Part shown: piece after piece, positions 1 through 8,675 of the stretch
How the letters are laid out: each line of letters starts with the position of its first letter
Position numbering within the stretch: position 1 is the first letter of the stretch
The notes under the pieces: model-generated
Databases searched by the model: none
The model's input: the letters and a program-made list of their open reading frames with translations, nothing else
What the model was told of the DNA's origin: nothing
Assembly (NCBI GenBank): GCA_041287365.1
Contig: JBEULL010000004.1
Coordinates: forward strand, 186,001-250,000
Source: JAQVIJ01 sp041287365
GTDB lineage: Bacteria > Desulfobacterota > Dissulfuribacteria > Dissulfuribacterales > DYLC01
Direction: 5' to 3'
DNA length: 64,000 bases
Translations under genes and position numbers: made by a program

Positions 1-77
1 AGCATCAAAATGAGCTTGTTGGAATCCGTTGTCATGACTTGTGTGCTTTTGTATGCCTTTACAGCCTGTGTGTTCAT
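1..77 (-). CDS. fliS: Flagellar export chaperone FliS, N-terminal fragment (runs off the window)
   Basis: An ATG at 77 on the minus strand opens a frame that stays open to the window edge, giving 25 full codons that begin MNTQAVKAYKSTQVMTTDSN. This matches the FliS start pattern, in which a short helix with A-YK-T-V is followed by the helix that begins K-LILML. FliS is the cytoplasmic chaperone that binds the C-terminal helix of flagellin and prevents early polymerisation. It lies 28 bases after the fliD stop, in the usual fliC-fliD-fliS order. The ribosome site is weak (GAGAG). Only the first 26 codons are visible, so the call rests on short similarity plus gene order. Confidence 0.8.
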   Translation of the reverse strand, partial: MNTQAVKAYKSTQVMTTDSNKLILM

Positions 78-105
78 GGTTTTCTCTCGTTTTTTGTTTT
101 AAAAT

Positions 106-1485
106 TTAGTTGGAACTCGACGAGCTTCCTGACAACGACTTGAACTGCGCGGTCAGATAGGTGGAAAGCAATGTCATGGAATTGGTGAATTTGTCGAGCT
201 CGCTGAATTGTTTGGCCAGAATGTCGTATTTCTTGTCGAGCCTGGCTGTGGTACTGGCAATCTGGGCATCTATTCGAGAGATGCGCTCCTGAGCTGCCGT
301 TTGCTCGCTGGCCAGTGTGCCTGTGATGGGCCTGGTCATGACGCGCAGCCTGTCGTTTATTGTCTGGGCAAGTCCGTTGATGCCTTTTGAACTGTCGCCT
401 TCCAGAAACAATCTCACTTCAGCCGGATGGGTGGCTATGGCTTTGTTCAGCGTGGTTTCGTTCAGTGCGATGGTGCCGTCTCTGTTGACCTCCAGCCCCA
501 GATCATAGAGGGAGGCGATACTCCCGCCTGTCTTGACCTTTGTGCCCAATAGATTGATCAGGTCATAGCCCATTGTCCTCACCGCTCCACTGCCTTGAAG
601 CAGATTGGGTTTGCCGTCTTTGTCGTATCCTGCCTGACTCTTGATACTGGTGATAACGTTGTTCAGCTTGCTCACCAGGCCCTTTAGGGCGTCTGTCATT
701 TTGGAGTTGTCTTGCTGAACGGTGATGCCGGCTGTGCCTGTGCCTTTGAGATTGAGAGTGATGCCGTTCAAGATGTCGGTTATGCCGTCGTTGGTCTGGC
801 GTTGATATGTGACGCCGTCCACATTTATGGATGCATTCAGCGAGGCACCGCCTGCTCCATTTTTTTCTGTGAGTGTATAGCCTGACAACTGGCTGCTTAT
901 GATTATTCGATTGTTTTCGCCCGTATTGTTGGCGGTCAAAACCAATTTATAGGGTGTGGCCGAGCCGTCGTTCACCAGCTTTGCCGTAACCCCAGGGTTC
1001 CCTGTTTCGTTGTTGATCAGATCTGCAAGGCCCTGAAGCGTGGTATTGTTGGCCACAGTCAAGCTGCGAGTTTTACCGCCCAAGGAATAGGAAAAGGTCT
1101 GATTTGTGCCCGATGTGTTGACTTTTGTGTCGATAGATGCCACAGAAGCCCCTTCCCATGAGCTGGCAGTGGCCAGACGTGTGACCTCGATATTGCGGAA
1201 GCCGATTACAGCCCCATCTGAAACAGAGGCCGTGAGTACCTTTTCGTCGCTGGAGCTGATGCTTCGAGCGATGTAGGTGGAGTCCAGAGCCAATGTCATA
1301 GCACTGGCTTTAGCCTCCATCAGGCCTTGATTCAAGGCATCGAAGGCATTGATCTGGCTTTTTAGGACGGTCTGAGTAGCCTTTAGGGTATCAAGGGGCG
1401 CCTCATCTGCCTTTCGAAGCTGATCCATTATATTTTGCAGCCCCAAGTTGGAACCGAGCCCAAGAGAGCTGATAGTGCCTGCCAT
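106..1485 (-). CDS. fliD: Flagellar filament capping protein FliD (hook-associated protein 2)
   Basis: The product of 459 residues forms the distal cap under which flagellin subunits are added. The N-terminus (MAGTISSLGLGSNLG, then a heptad-rich helix to about residue 75) is the FliD N domain. A flagellin-IN type segment (INVDGVTYQRQTNDGITDIL) lies near residue 235. The C-terminal part contains the long FliD C-terminal helices ending in QFKSLSG. The ATG at 1485 is preferred to an upstream ATG at 1521 because AAGGGG lies just before it and the protein then starts like the family. It lies downstream of the flagellin gene and upstream of fliS, so one late flagellar operon is likely. Length is usual for FliD. 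Confidence 0.95.
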   Translation of the reverse strand: MAGTISSLGLGSNLGLQNIMDQLRKADEAPLDTLKATQTVLKSQINAFDALNQGLMEAKASAMTLALDSTYIARSISSSDEKVLTASVSDGAVIGFRNIEVTRLATASSWEGASVASIDTKVNTSGTNQTFSYSLGGKTRSLTVANNTTLQGLADLINNETGNPGVTAKLVNDGSATPYKLVLTANNTGENNRIIISSQLSGYTLTEKNGAGGASLNASINVDGVTYQRQTNDGITDILNGITLNLKGTGTAGITVQQDNSKMTDALKGLVSKLNNVITSIKSQAGYDKDGKPNLLQGSGAVRTMGYDLINLLGTKVKTGGSIASLYDLGLEVNRDGTIALNETTLNKAIATHPAEVRLFLEGDSSKGINGLAQTINDRLRVMTRPITGTLASEQTAAQERISRIDAQIASTTARLDKKYDILAKQFSELDKFTNSMTLLSTYLTAQFKSLSGSSSSSN

Positions 1486-1553
1486 AATCTTCCCCTTGTT
1501 AGATAACCGGTGCCTTCTCAAAGGGTTTTTATCTCTTCAGAGGCGCCGTGATG

Positions 1554-1589
1554 CCCTTGGCAGACGGCATTACTGCCATCCACCAAGGG
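1554..1589 (-). other. Stem-loop between flagellin gene and fliD
   Basis: CCCTTGG (1554-1560) pairs perfectly with CCAAGGG (1583-1589), and an inner GGCA/TGCC stem (1566-1569 with 1574-1577) extends the fold. It lies directly after the flagellin stop and about 70 bases before the fliD start. No T-run follows on the minus strand, so it is more likely a partial terminator, processing site or 3-prime stabiliser that lowers fliD expression relative to flagellin than a complete terminator. Confidence 0.5.
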
Positions 1590-1608
1590 GTTGAATGTTT
1601 AAGTCAGT

Positions 1609-4020
1609 TTATTGAAGCAGTCTCATCACGTTCTGAGAGCTGGCATTGGCCTGAGCCATTGCAAATGTGCCGGCCTGCATCAATATCTGCATCTTCGAGA
1701 AGTTGGACGACTCTTCAGCGAAGTCCACGTCACGGATCTGGCTTTCAGCCGAGGTCACGTTCAGTCTCGTGGTGGTGAGGTTGGCCGCGGTGCTGGTGAG
1801 CTGATTTTGCACAGAACCCAGATCCGCCTTCACCTTGTTGATGGCCACTATAGCCGCCTCCACTATGGAGATGCCCTTTTGCGCACCTTCTTGGGATGTT
1901 ACGTCGATGTCAGAAAGCCGTTGCTTGGTGACATTTTCCAAGGCAGTGGTGGCTGTGGAACCTGTGGAAGAGGTGGCTGTGGGTGCCAAGATACTGCCAC
2001 TGACAAGTGTCGAGCCTGCAGTAAGTGTCATGGAGGCGTCGAGTCTATTGGTGCCTGCTGTGACTATATCGCCTGTGAGCACTGTGCCAGCCTTGTAAAC
2101 GATGCCGCCTGCAGCCACTATATCGTCTGTGAGCACTGTGCCCTTCTTGATGGTGCTTCCAGCCGCCAGTTCGCTTCCAGCCGCCAGAGTCATGTCACCT
2201 GCCAGCGTGACAGTCGCAGATATCGTGGCCAAGCCGCCGATGGTGGAGCCCTTCTTCAGTGTGGAGTCTGCACCCAGGGTTGACCCTGCCTTGACGGTCA
2301 TGGAGTCAGTAAGGGTTAGGGCGCTACCTGATACCAAGATATCTCCTCCTATGGTGGAACCCTGAAGTATGGAGGTTGTTGAGCCAGAGTTTACAATCAC
2401 TGAGCCGGCCTTGAGGGTCATGCCAACGGTGAGCGTCATGGCAGCCTCTAAGTTCATGTCTCCACCTACATAGGAGCCTGTGAAGAAGGTGCTATCCGAT
2501 GCAAAGCTGGAGTTGGCCTTGATGACCATGTCGTTCAGCAGTGTATTGGAGCCCGTTGTCGTATAGTCGCTCATCAGAGTGGTACCTGCAGCTATGGTAC
2601 CCACTGTGGTGACTATGTTTGTGGTGACAGTGGTGCCTGCTGCCAATACCGTGCTCGAGGCCAGTACGGAGCCGGTCTTCAGAAGGCTGTCTGCAGTAGT
2701 GGTGACAGCGCCTGTGTTTTGAGCGCTTCCGCCCAGTACAGAGCCGGCCTTGATGGTGGAGGCAGTGCCCAGTATGGAGCCGGCCTTTAACAGGCTGTCT
2801 TGCGTGGTGGTGACATTGCCAGCCATATTGGCTGCACCCCAGGTGGCGCCCAGTACAGAGCCGGCCTTGATGATGGAACCTGAACCAATCACAGAGCCCT
2901 TGGTCAGAGTGGAGTCCACATTGGTGGTCATGGCAGCCGAGATGTCCATGTCTGTGGTGAGGTTCAAAGACACCATGTCGGTGGCATCAGTGATTTTGAT
3001 CTCGTTTGCGCCCTGTTGGAACAGACGAATGTAGCCAAAGGTGTTGAGGTTACTACCCACCAAAGTGGTGCCTGTGTCGCCTGTGACCTTTATGGCGCGA
3101 CCGTCGTTGGAGGTGAGCCTCAGATAACCCTGTGCATCCACAGATGCGGTGACGCCGTGCTCAGAGGACTTCTGATTGATGGCGTTTACCAAGGAGCCGT
3201 CAGCGTCGTTGTTCAATACTCTGACTGCACCTATGACTACACCGTTTATGGCAAAGTCACTGCCGGTGGTGCCGGCCATGACAGCAGAGTTGCTGGTGGA
3301 GGCTACAAAGGCCTGAGCCGTGATGCCGGTCTGGTCAGATTGCAGATTGATGGCATTGGCCAGGGCGCCCATTCCGTGATCCATGGTGTTGTCATAGGCC
3401 AGGTTCACTGACTGCACCTGAATGGTGGCGTCACGCAGGGCGGAGTAGATGCCCAGCCGCACTTCGCCGCCGGTGCTGTTGGTGAGGTGTAGGTCTGCGG
3501 TAGTGACATGGCCGATCTTTGTGGTCTCGGCAGAGGCGATGTTGATATCAACGGTCTGACCGCTGTACGCACCCACCTGAAACTGCTTGTTGATGAAGTT
3601 ACCGGACAGCAGCTTCATACCGTTAAAGGCCGTGGTCTGAGCGATGTCGTTCATCTCCTTCAACAGCTTGTTGATGTCCGCCTGAATGGCCTTTCTGGAT
3701 TCCAGTGTCTGGCCGTCCTGCGCTGCCTGAACTGCCTTCTGCTTGATGGAATTCAGAATGTTCACGCTTTCATCCAGGGCTGCATCTGCGATCTGCACGA
3801 TGCTGATACCGTCGTTGGCATTCTTGATGGCCTGCCCCAGACCGAGAGATTGGGATTTCAGCAGGTTGGCTATGGACATGCCGGCTGCATCGTCCGCCGA
3901 ACGGTTGATGCGCAGACCGGATGAGAGCCGTTCCAGGGACTTGCTCAGAGACGCGTCGCTCTTTTGCAGGTTCGCATGGGAATTGAGGGCCGAAATGTTG
4001 GTGTTAATACGAAGTGCCAT
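1609..4020 (-). CDS. fliC: Flagellin, unusually long, with a Ser/Thr-rich repeat insert
   Basis: The product has 803 residues, against roughly 270-500 for common flagellins. Residues 1-170 are a textbook D0/D1 segment (starts MALRINTNISALNSHANLQ; contains LSSGLRINRSADDAAGM). Residues 253-315 contain a flagellin-IN motif (FAINGVVIGAVRVLNNDADG). About residues 355-680 are built of short imperfect repeats of the type KAGSVLG, KAGSTLG or KKGSTIGG, rich in Ser, Thr and Gly. Residues 700-803 are the C-terminal D1/D0 helices ending NVMRLLQ. The insert would project from the filament surface. It resembles a beta-solenoid and offers many Ser/Thr sites for O-glycosylation, which fits the adjacent Maf and sugar genes; that link is inference. 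A strong AAGGAGG precedes the ATG, and a sigma-28 promoter lies about 150 bases upstream. Confidence 0.95.
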   Translation of the reverse strand: MALRINTNISALNSHANLQKSDASLSKSLERLSSGLRINRSADDAAGMSIANLLKSQSLGLGQAIKNANDGISIVQIADAALDESVNILNSIKQKAVQAAQDGQTLESRKAIQADINKLLKEMNDIAQTTAFNGMKLLSGNFINKQFQVGAYSGQTVDINIASAETTKIGHVTTADLHLTNSTGGEVRLGIYSALRDATIQVQSVNLAYDNTMDHGMGALANAINLQSDQTGITAQAFVASTSNSAVMAGTTGSDFAINGVVIGAVRVLNNDADGSLVNAINQKSSEHGVTASVDAQGYLRLTSNDGRAIKVTGDTGTTLVGSNLNTFGYIRLFQQGANEIKITDATDMVSLNLTTDMDISAAMTTNVDSTLTKGSVIGSGSIIKAGSVLGATWGAANMAGNVTTTQDSLLKAGSILGTASTIKAGSVLGGSAQNTGAVTTTADSLLKTGSVLASSTVLAAGTTVTTNIVTTVGTIAAGTTLMSDYTTTGSNTLLNDMVIKANSSFASDSTFFTGSYVGGDMNLEAAMTLTVGMTLKAGSVIVNSGSTTSILQGSTIGGDILVSGSALTLTDSMTVKAGSTLGADSTLKKGSTIGGLATISATVTLAGDMTLAAGSELAAGSTIKKGTVLTDDIVAAGGIVYKAGTVLTGDIVTAGTNRLDASMTLTAGSTLVSGSILAPTATSSTGSTATTALENVTKQRLSDIDVTSQEGAQKGISIVEAAIVAINKVKADLGSVQNQLTSTAANLTTTRLNVTSAESQIRDVDFAEESSNFSKMQILMQAGTFAMAQANASSQNVMRLLQ
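1981..2958 (-). repeat. Imperfect tandem repeats in the flagellin variable domain
   Basis: The stretch encoding flagellin residues of about 355-680 is made of related units whose translation centres on AGS(V/T/I)(L/I)G. Some units are nearly identical in DNA: a 30-base block at 2731-2760 recurs at 2848-2877 with one mismatch, and partial copies lie around 2668 and 2768. The near identity of some copies points to recent duplication by slippage or recombination. It lies entirely inside the surface-exposed part of the gene. Confidence 0.75.
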
Positions 4021-4043
4021 AGTAAATCCTCCTTGAGTTTTTG

Positions 4044-4065
4044 AAGGCAGCCTTCATGCCGCCTT
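4044..4065 (-). promoter_or_regulatory. Stem-loop in the flagellin mRNA leader
   Basis: On the minus strand AAGGCGGC (4065-4058) can pair with GCTGCCTT (4051-4044) through eight pairs including one G-U, leaving a six-base loop. It sits about ten bases upstream of the flagellin AAGGAGG and leaves that site free. It may act as an insulator or stability element of the leader. No known RNA family is recognised. Confidence 0.4.
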
Positions 4066-4130
4066 GTTGAATTGTTGTTCTTGATTAAAAAGAGAGACTT
4101 AAATGTAAACGACAGAGTAGCGAGTAGCTC

Positions 4131-4140
4131 ACCTCCTTTC
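4131..4140 (-). promoter_or_regulatory. Orphan Shine-Dalgarno in the flagellin leader (STAB-SD-like)
   Basis: The leader carries GAAAGGAGGT followed by GAG, an almost perfect anti-SD complement, about 110 bases before the flagellin ATG and some 30 bases after the expected transcription start. No ATG, GTG or TTG follows at a usable distance. Similar SD sequences without a start codon near mRNA 5-prime ends bind ribosomes and stabilise transcripts in Bacillus (the cry3A STAB-SD). A comparable role here is inferred. Confidence 0.5.
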
Positions 4141-4168
4141 CTCTGTTGGAGAATCTCTTTTGGTTTAC

Positions 4169-4196
4169 TTATCGGCACGACCTTGAGAAAACTTTA
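4169..4196 (-). promoter_or_regulatory. Sigma-28 (FliA) promoter of the flagellin gene
   Basis: TAAAGTTT (4196-4189), 12 bases, then GCCGATAA (4176-4169) on the minus strand match the flagellar sigma-28 consensus at every element position. Initiation would fall near 4162, leaving a leader of about 140 bases. The same layout precedes flgM at 17717-17744. Confidence 0.9.
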
Positions 4197-4283
4197 ATGG
4201 CTTGAAATGTCATGGCACATAATTTTACGGTATCCTTTTTGCATTTCAATGTTCCAATCTATTTTCAATGTGGGAGAGAATGC

Positions 4284-7200
4284 ATGAATTTCGTGGCAAC
4301 CAGCGAAGTTACAGAGAATACGAGCATATTTGAGGCAAATCTTGCCCTGCTTAAACAAAATTTTCCACATATTTATGCCATGGTGGCGGGCTATGAACCG
4401 GTTTTTGACGGTGAGGTGATTCAAAGCGCCAATGGTATGGCAAACCTGCGCTATCGTTTGACAATTGGCGCACAGTTTCTGGCCTACGACAACGAGGACC
4501 CATGGCAAAGCGCGGCAGTTCATTTGGACATAGTGCCTGAAGACGCCACGGGTGTTGCCGTTTTTATCGGTATAGGTATGGGCTATGGGCCCCTGCTTGT
4601 GGCAGACAAACGGCCGGACTTGACAAAGATAGTCATTGTAGAGCCCAGCCTGGATGTCTTTTGTCTGGCCTTGCGGCATGTGGATTTGATGCCGCTTCTA
4701 AGGCTTTCAAACCTGCATCTCTATATCGGTGAACCGAATCTGGAACGCATGGAATTGGAGCTGGCAAGAGAGGTTGCCATTTCCGATACCTATATTTTAA
4801 AGCATATGCCCAGCTTTACCTGGCGGACCAAAGAATATGAGGCAGTAAATCAGCAGGTATTTCAGCTTTTGAACAAGATCAACACCATGGGCAGCACCAC
4901 TAGGGCCTATGGCAGAATGTTTGTAAAAAACAGGCTGGCCAATCTCACCAACATACGCTGTGCCACTAATACAGATATATTAAAGGATGCCTTTAAGGGT
5001 GTACCAGCCCTTTTGGTTGCAGCAGGTCCATCTCTGGATATGAGCATTCCTGATATTCAGCGCGCTCAAGGTAAGTGCATCATCTTTGCAGTGGATTCTG
5101 CGGTAAACACGCTGATGCGCCATGGAATAGTGCCTGACTTTATCTCTGCTCTGGATATGGAGATGGCCAATTTCGAAAAGCTCGCTTCGTTTTTGAACGG
5201 TGAGTGCCCTGCCAATTTGGTCATTACCATCAAGGTCTCCTCTCTCATTCCCAAGCGATTTCCTGCAAGACACATGTTTTATGCCTTTAATGAAGATTTG
5301 CCGCACATGTGGGTCATAAGGCAGTTGGGCATCAAACATTTGCTTCCCACTCTGCTCTCTGTGGCACATCTTTCGGTAGGCATGGCCCATCTCATGGGTG
5401 CATCGCCTCTGGTGCTGGTGGGGCAAGACCTGGCCTATACCAAGGCAGTGGGCTCGGATCATGCCTCTGGTGTCATCTTTCATGAAAAGGGTCTGCCCAA
5501 GGATAAAGAGATATTTTATGTCAAATCCATTGCAGGAGACGAGATTCCCACTGATCGAGGCCTGTTGAGCCTGAAACAGCAGTTCGAGGAGATCGTGGCT
5601 CAAAGCCCTGTGCCAGTTATCAATGCCTCTGCCATGGGCGCCCATATAGAAGGCACGGAGGTGATGCAGTTAAAAGAGGTGGTAGAGCGTTTTATGACTC
5701 AAGAGGTAAATGTAAACTCTGTGTTGAATCGAGCCATAGAGGCGCACAGGCCATGGCAAAATACACAGATCTCTCGTCATGCCTTCAAATCCCTGCTGAC
5801 CTTAAAAGATGTCTTGAACAAGGTGGAAAAGGCCCGCAAGATTTTGGCAAAGGCCATTTTAGAGGTGGAAGGGCTTTTGAAAAAAGGAAGAAAGCCATCA
5901 AGTCTTCATGACCTGCCATCGAGATTGCAAGACGAGTTGCTCAAGGCGCACAGATTGAACGAACAGACCGATGGCTATGAAGAGTTTTGGAATCAGGTCC
6001 TGGAGCTCACCTATGACATGCTCAAAGAAAACGACAAGCGCAGAGCGCAAAACGAGCGCCTTAAAGAAAAAGAGGGGTATCTGCCTTGGCTTCAGGCAGA
6101 ACTTTTAAGGCTTTTGAATGTGCAACAGAGGCGCAGTGACGTGCTTCAAGAATACGGTGAGCTTTTGACGCGGCTGGTAAACAGGTTGGAGGAAGAGGAC
6201 AGGCTGCTCAAGGCCATTGACAGAACAAGGGAGCCGGACAAGCTTTATGAATTAAAGCTGAGCCTGGCTCTACTCTATGTGGAATCGGACGACCTGCAGC
6301 TGGCCTTGCCTGTGTTGACGGAGCTGGTGCAATTGAGGCCTGAAGATGCAGAGGCGCATCTGCTTTTGGGGTATGTAAAGGCGGGTTTGTTGAATTTTGA
6401 TGAGGCAAACAGGTATTTTGAGCATGCCTCGAGGTCTTCTTTGGAGATGCAGGCACAGGCGGTTCATTGGAAGGAAAAGGCTGTGGAGCCATGGCTTTTT
6501 CTGGTCCTTCATAAGGATACGTCCTCACAAAAAAACGGAGCATACCTGTTGTGGGGCGAAAAATACCCTCATCTACTTAAAAAATGGATAGATAGAATTC
6601 AGAAGGTGGATTTACCTCAGGCCACAAATCGGCTGGTACAAGAGGGTTGGCCTGTATATAAAGCTTGCTTGGAAAGGCTTTTGAAGGAGGAACACTGGGA
6701 AAAGGCCGAGACGATTTTGAGTGTCTGGCGGGCTGTAGCTTCGAAAGGGTTTTTAGAGACCTTAAGTGGTTATGCCCTGTTGCAGCTCAAGGTGGCCTAT
6801 CATCGCGAAAATGTGCAAGAGATTCAAGAACTTCTTGAGATGGCTGAAAAAGAGGCTCAAGGCAATGCAGACCACATGGCCTTTGTGGCTCGAGTGCTTT
6901 TGGAATATGGCGATATGGCCAAAGGTATCAGTTTATTGGGCGAGGCGGTCAAATTAAACTCAGAGACAGCCACGTTGTGGGAGGAATTGGGGGATGCCCT
7001 GGTGGAGTCTCAGGACTATGAGGGCGCCATAGCTGCCTATGAGCGCTGTTTCGTGGCATTGCCTGCCAAGCTCGAGCTTCTGAAAAAGATGGGAGACTGC
7101 TATCTGGAGTTGGGGCAGGTGGAGGCCGCCAAGACCGCTTATGAGGCATTTAAACAGAGGTTTCAGCAGCAGAACTTGTCTGCTCAGGCTCTGGAGCAGG

Positions 7201-8675
7201 CCGAGGCCCTATTTCAAAACGGCCTACAGATGCAAAGAAACTGCCAACTGGAGGAGGCTGTGGCCAACTACAAGCAGGCGGTTCAGTTGGTTCCAGAGCA
7301 TGTCTCTGCCTGGATGAACATGGGTGTGGCCTTAAGCGCTCTAAAACGGCATGTTGAAGCGGAAAATGCCTTTCGAGAGGCTCTTAAACACGATGAAAAG
7401 AACGTAGATGTGCTTTACAATCTGGCCTGCCTGTATCTGGAGCATGATAAATATGAAGAGGCAAAGGCGATTCTATCTCAAGTTATCGAGCTTCAACCAG
7501 ACTATGCCTCTGCCTACAACAATTTAGGGCATATCTATAAGGAATATGAGCAGAATTTTCAAAAGGCCATCGAGTGTTTTGAACATACCTTAAAATTTTA
7601 TGCCCATCGAAATGACTTTGACGAGGCGCGAGCCTATTACAACACGGGTAATTGTTACCAGGAGCTTTTGGACATGCCCAAAGCCATCAAATACTACACC
7701 AAGGCCATCGAGCTTGAGCCAAATTTCGTGGAGGCCCATTGGAATCTGAGCCATGTGTTTCTATTGACAGGCCAGATCGAAAGGGGCTTTCAGGAGTATC
7801 TCTGGCGCTGGCGCAGAAAGGAGGCGGCAAGCCAGGACCCGGTGTCTATTCCCCGTTGGAATGGCGAGCCGCAGTCAGGCAGAATTCTGGTCTGGGCTGA
7901 GCAGGGGGCTGGCGACAACATTCAGTTTGTGCGGTATCTGCCTTTACTTAAAAAGCAGGGCAAGGAGGTGATTCTGGCCTGTGATGCCTCATTGGCCTGG
8001 CTGTTTCAGGGCATGGCGAGTGTAGATCGCGTGGTGATAAAGACACATCTTCCAGTTGTCTGCCATGAGATGGATTGGCATGTGCCCCTTTTGAACCTGC
8101 CCACTCTGTTACAAAAAGAACATGAGCCGTTTCCTGCAACTAATGGCTATTTGCCGGCAGATACAAGGCTTTTTGAGAGGTTTGAAGGCCTTTTTAAGCC
8201 ATTTGTCCACAGGCTTAAAGTGGGTTTTGTTTGGAAGGGAAATCCCAAACACAATCGCGACAAGGAGCGCTCCGTGAGTTTCGAGATGTTCAAGCCCCTT
8301 TTTGCCTTGCCTGATACTGCCTGGTTCAGCCTGCAATATCAGAGCGACGTATTGCCAGTCATGGAGCCTAATGTGGTGAATCTGGCGCCATATCTCTTTG
8401 ATTTTGCTCATACCGCTGCCCTTGTCTGTCATCTGGACCTGATTATCACTGTGGATACCTCCATGGCACACCTGGCAGGGGCGGTGGTGCCGCCAAATGG
8501 CCAAAAGAGGTGCCAGGTCTGGACACTTTTGACTTATTTGCCGGACTGGCGATGGGGGCTCCATACTCAAAACACGCCCTGGTATGATAATATGCGACTC
8601 TTTAGACAGAAGAACAGAGGAGATTGGCAAGGTGTGTTTGAGCAGGTCAAAGAGGCGATTATATCTTTATGCTGA
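4284..8675 (+). CDS. Three-module flagellin glycosyltransferase: Maf (DUF115) + TPR array + GT9-like domain
   Basis: The protein of about 1463 residues probably transfers nonulosonic-type sugars to flagellin in the cytoplasm. The N-terminal half is a motility accessory factor of the Maf/MAF_flag10 family; the conserved patch LLVAAGPSLDMSIPDIQ is near residue 240 and is followed by the FAVDSAVNTLMRHGI segment. A charged, likely coiled linker (about 480-640) leads to many TPR units (about 650-1195). The C-terminus (about 1200-1463) resembles the ADP-heptose/GT9 fold found after TPRs, with WAEQGAGDNIQFVRYLPLL and DTSMAHLAGAV. The ATG at 4284 follows GGGAGAG; an in-frame ATG at 4212 lacks a clear ribosome site. 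It is transcribed divergently from the flagellin gene and overlaps the next gene by 7 bases. Typical Maf proteins are about half as long. Confidence 0.85.
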   Translation: MNFVATSEVTENTSIFEANLALLKQNFPHIYAMVAGYEPVFDGEVIQSANGMANLRYRLTIGAQFLAYDNEDPWQSAAVHLDIVPEDATGVAVFIGIGMGYGPLLVADKRPDLTKIVIVEPSLDVFCLALRHVDLMPLLRLSNLHLYIGEPNLERMELELAREVAISDTYILKHMPSFTWRTKEYEAVNQQVFQLLNKINTMGSTTRAYGRMFVKNRLANLTNIRCATNTDILKDAFKGVPALLVAAGPSLDMSIPDIQRAQGKCIIFAVDSAVNTLMRHGIVPDFISALDMEMANFEKLASFLNGECPANLVITIKVSSLIPKRFPARHMFYAFNEDLPHMWVIRQLGIKHLLPTLLSVAHLSVGMAHLMGASPLVLVGQDLAYTKAVGSDHASGVIFHEKGLPKDKEIFYVKSIAGDEIPTDRGLLSLKQQFEEIVAQSPVPVINASAMGAHIEGTEVMQLKEVVERFMTQEVNVNSVLNRAIEAHRPWQNTQISRHAFKSLLTLKDVLNKVEKARKILAKAILEVEGLLKKGRKPSSLHDLPSRLQDELLKAHRLNEQTDGYEEFWNQVLELTYDMLKENDKRRAQNERLKEKEGYLPWLQAELLRLLNVQQRRSDVLQEYGELLTRLVNRLEEEDRLLKAIDRTREPDKLYELKLSLALLYVESDDLQLALPVLTELVQLRPEDAEAHLLLGYVKAGLLNFDEANRYFEHASRSSLEMQAQAVHWKEKAVEPWLFLVLHKDTSSQKNGAYLLWGEKYPHLLKKWIDRIQKVDLPQATNRLVQEGWPVYKACLERLLKEEHWEKAETILSVWRAVASKGFLETLSGYALLQLKVAYHRENVQEIQELLEMAEKEAQGNADHMAFVARVLLEYGDMAKGISLLGEAVKLNSETATLWEELGDALVESQDYEGAIAAYERCFVALPAKLELLKKMGDCYLELGQVEAAKTAYEAFKQRFQQQNLSAQALEQAEALFQNGLQMQRNCQLEEAVANYKQAVQLVPEHVSAWMNMGVALSALKRHVEAENAFREALKHDEKNVDVLYNLACLYLEHDKYEEAKAILSQVIELQPDYASAYNNLGHIYKEYEQNFQKAIECFEHTLKFYAHRNDFDEARAYYNTGNCYQELLDMPKAIKYYTKAIELEPNFVEAHWNLSHVFLLTGQIERGFQEYLWRWRRKEAASQDPVSIPRWNGEPQSGRILVWAEQGAGDNIQFVRYLPLLKKQGKEVILACDASLAWLFQGMASVDRVVIKTHLPVVCHEMDWHVPLLNLPTLLQKEHEPFPATNGYLPADTRLFERFEGLFKPFVHRLKVGFVWKGNPKHNRDKERSVSFEMFKPLFALPDTAWFSLQYQSDVLPVMEPNVVNLAPYLFDFAHTAALVCHLDLIITVDTSMAHLAGAVVPPNGQKRCQVWTLLTYLPDWRWGLHTQNTPWYDNMRLFRQKNRGDWQGVFEQVKEAIISLC

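Noticed and set aside
4212..4228. TGGCAC upstream of the Maf gene as sigma-54 -24 box
   Set aside because: No TTGC -12 element at the right distance.
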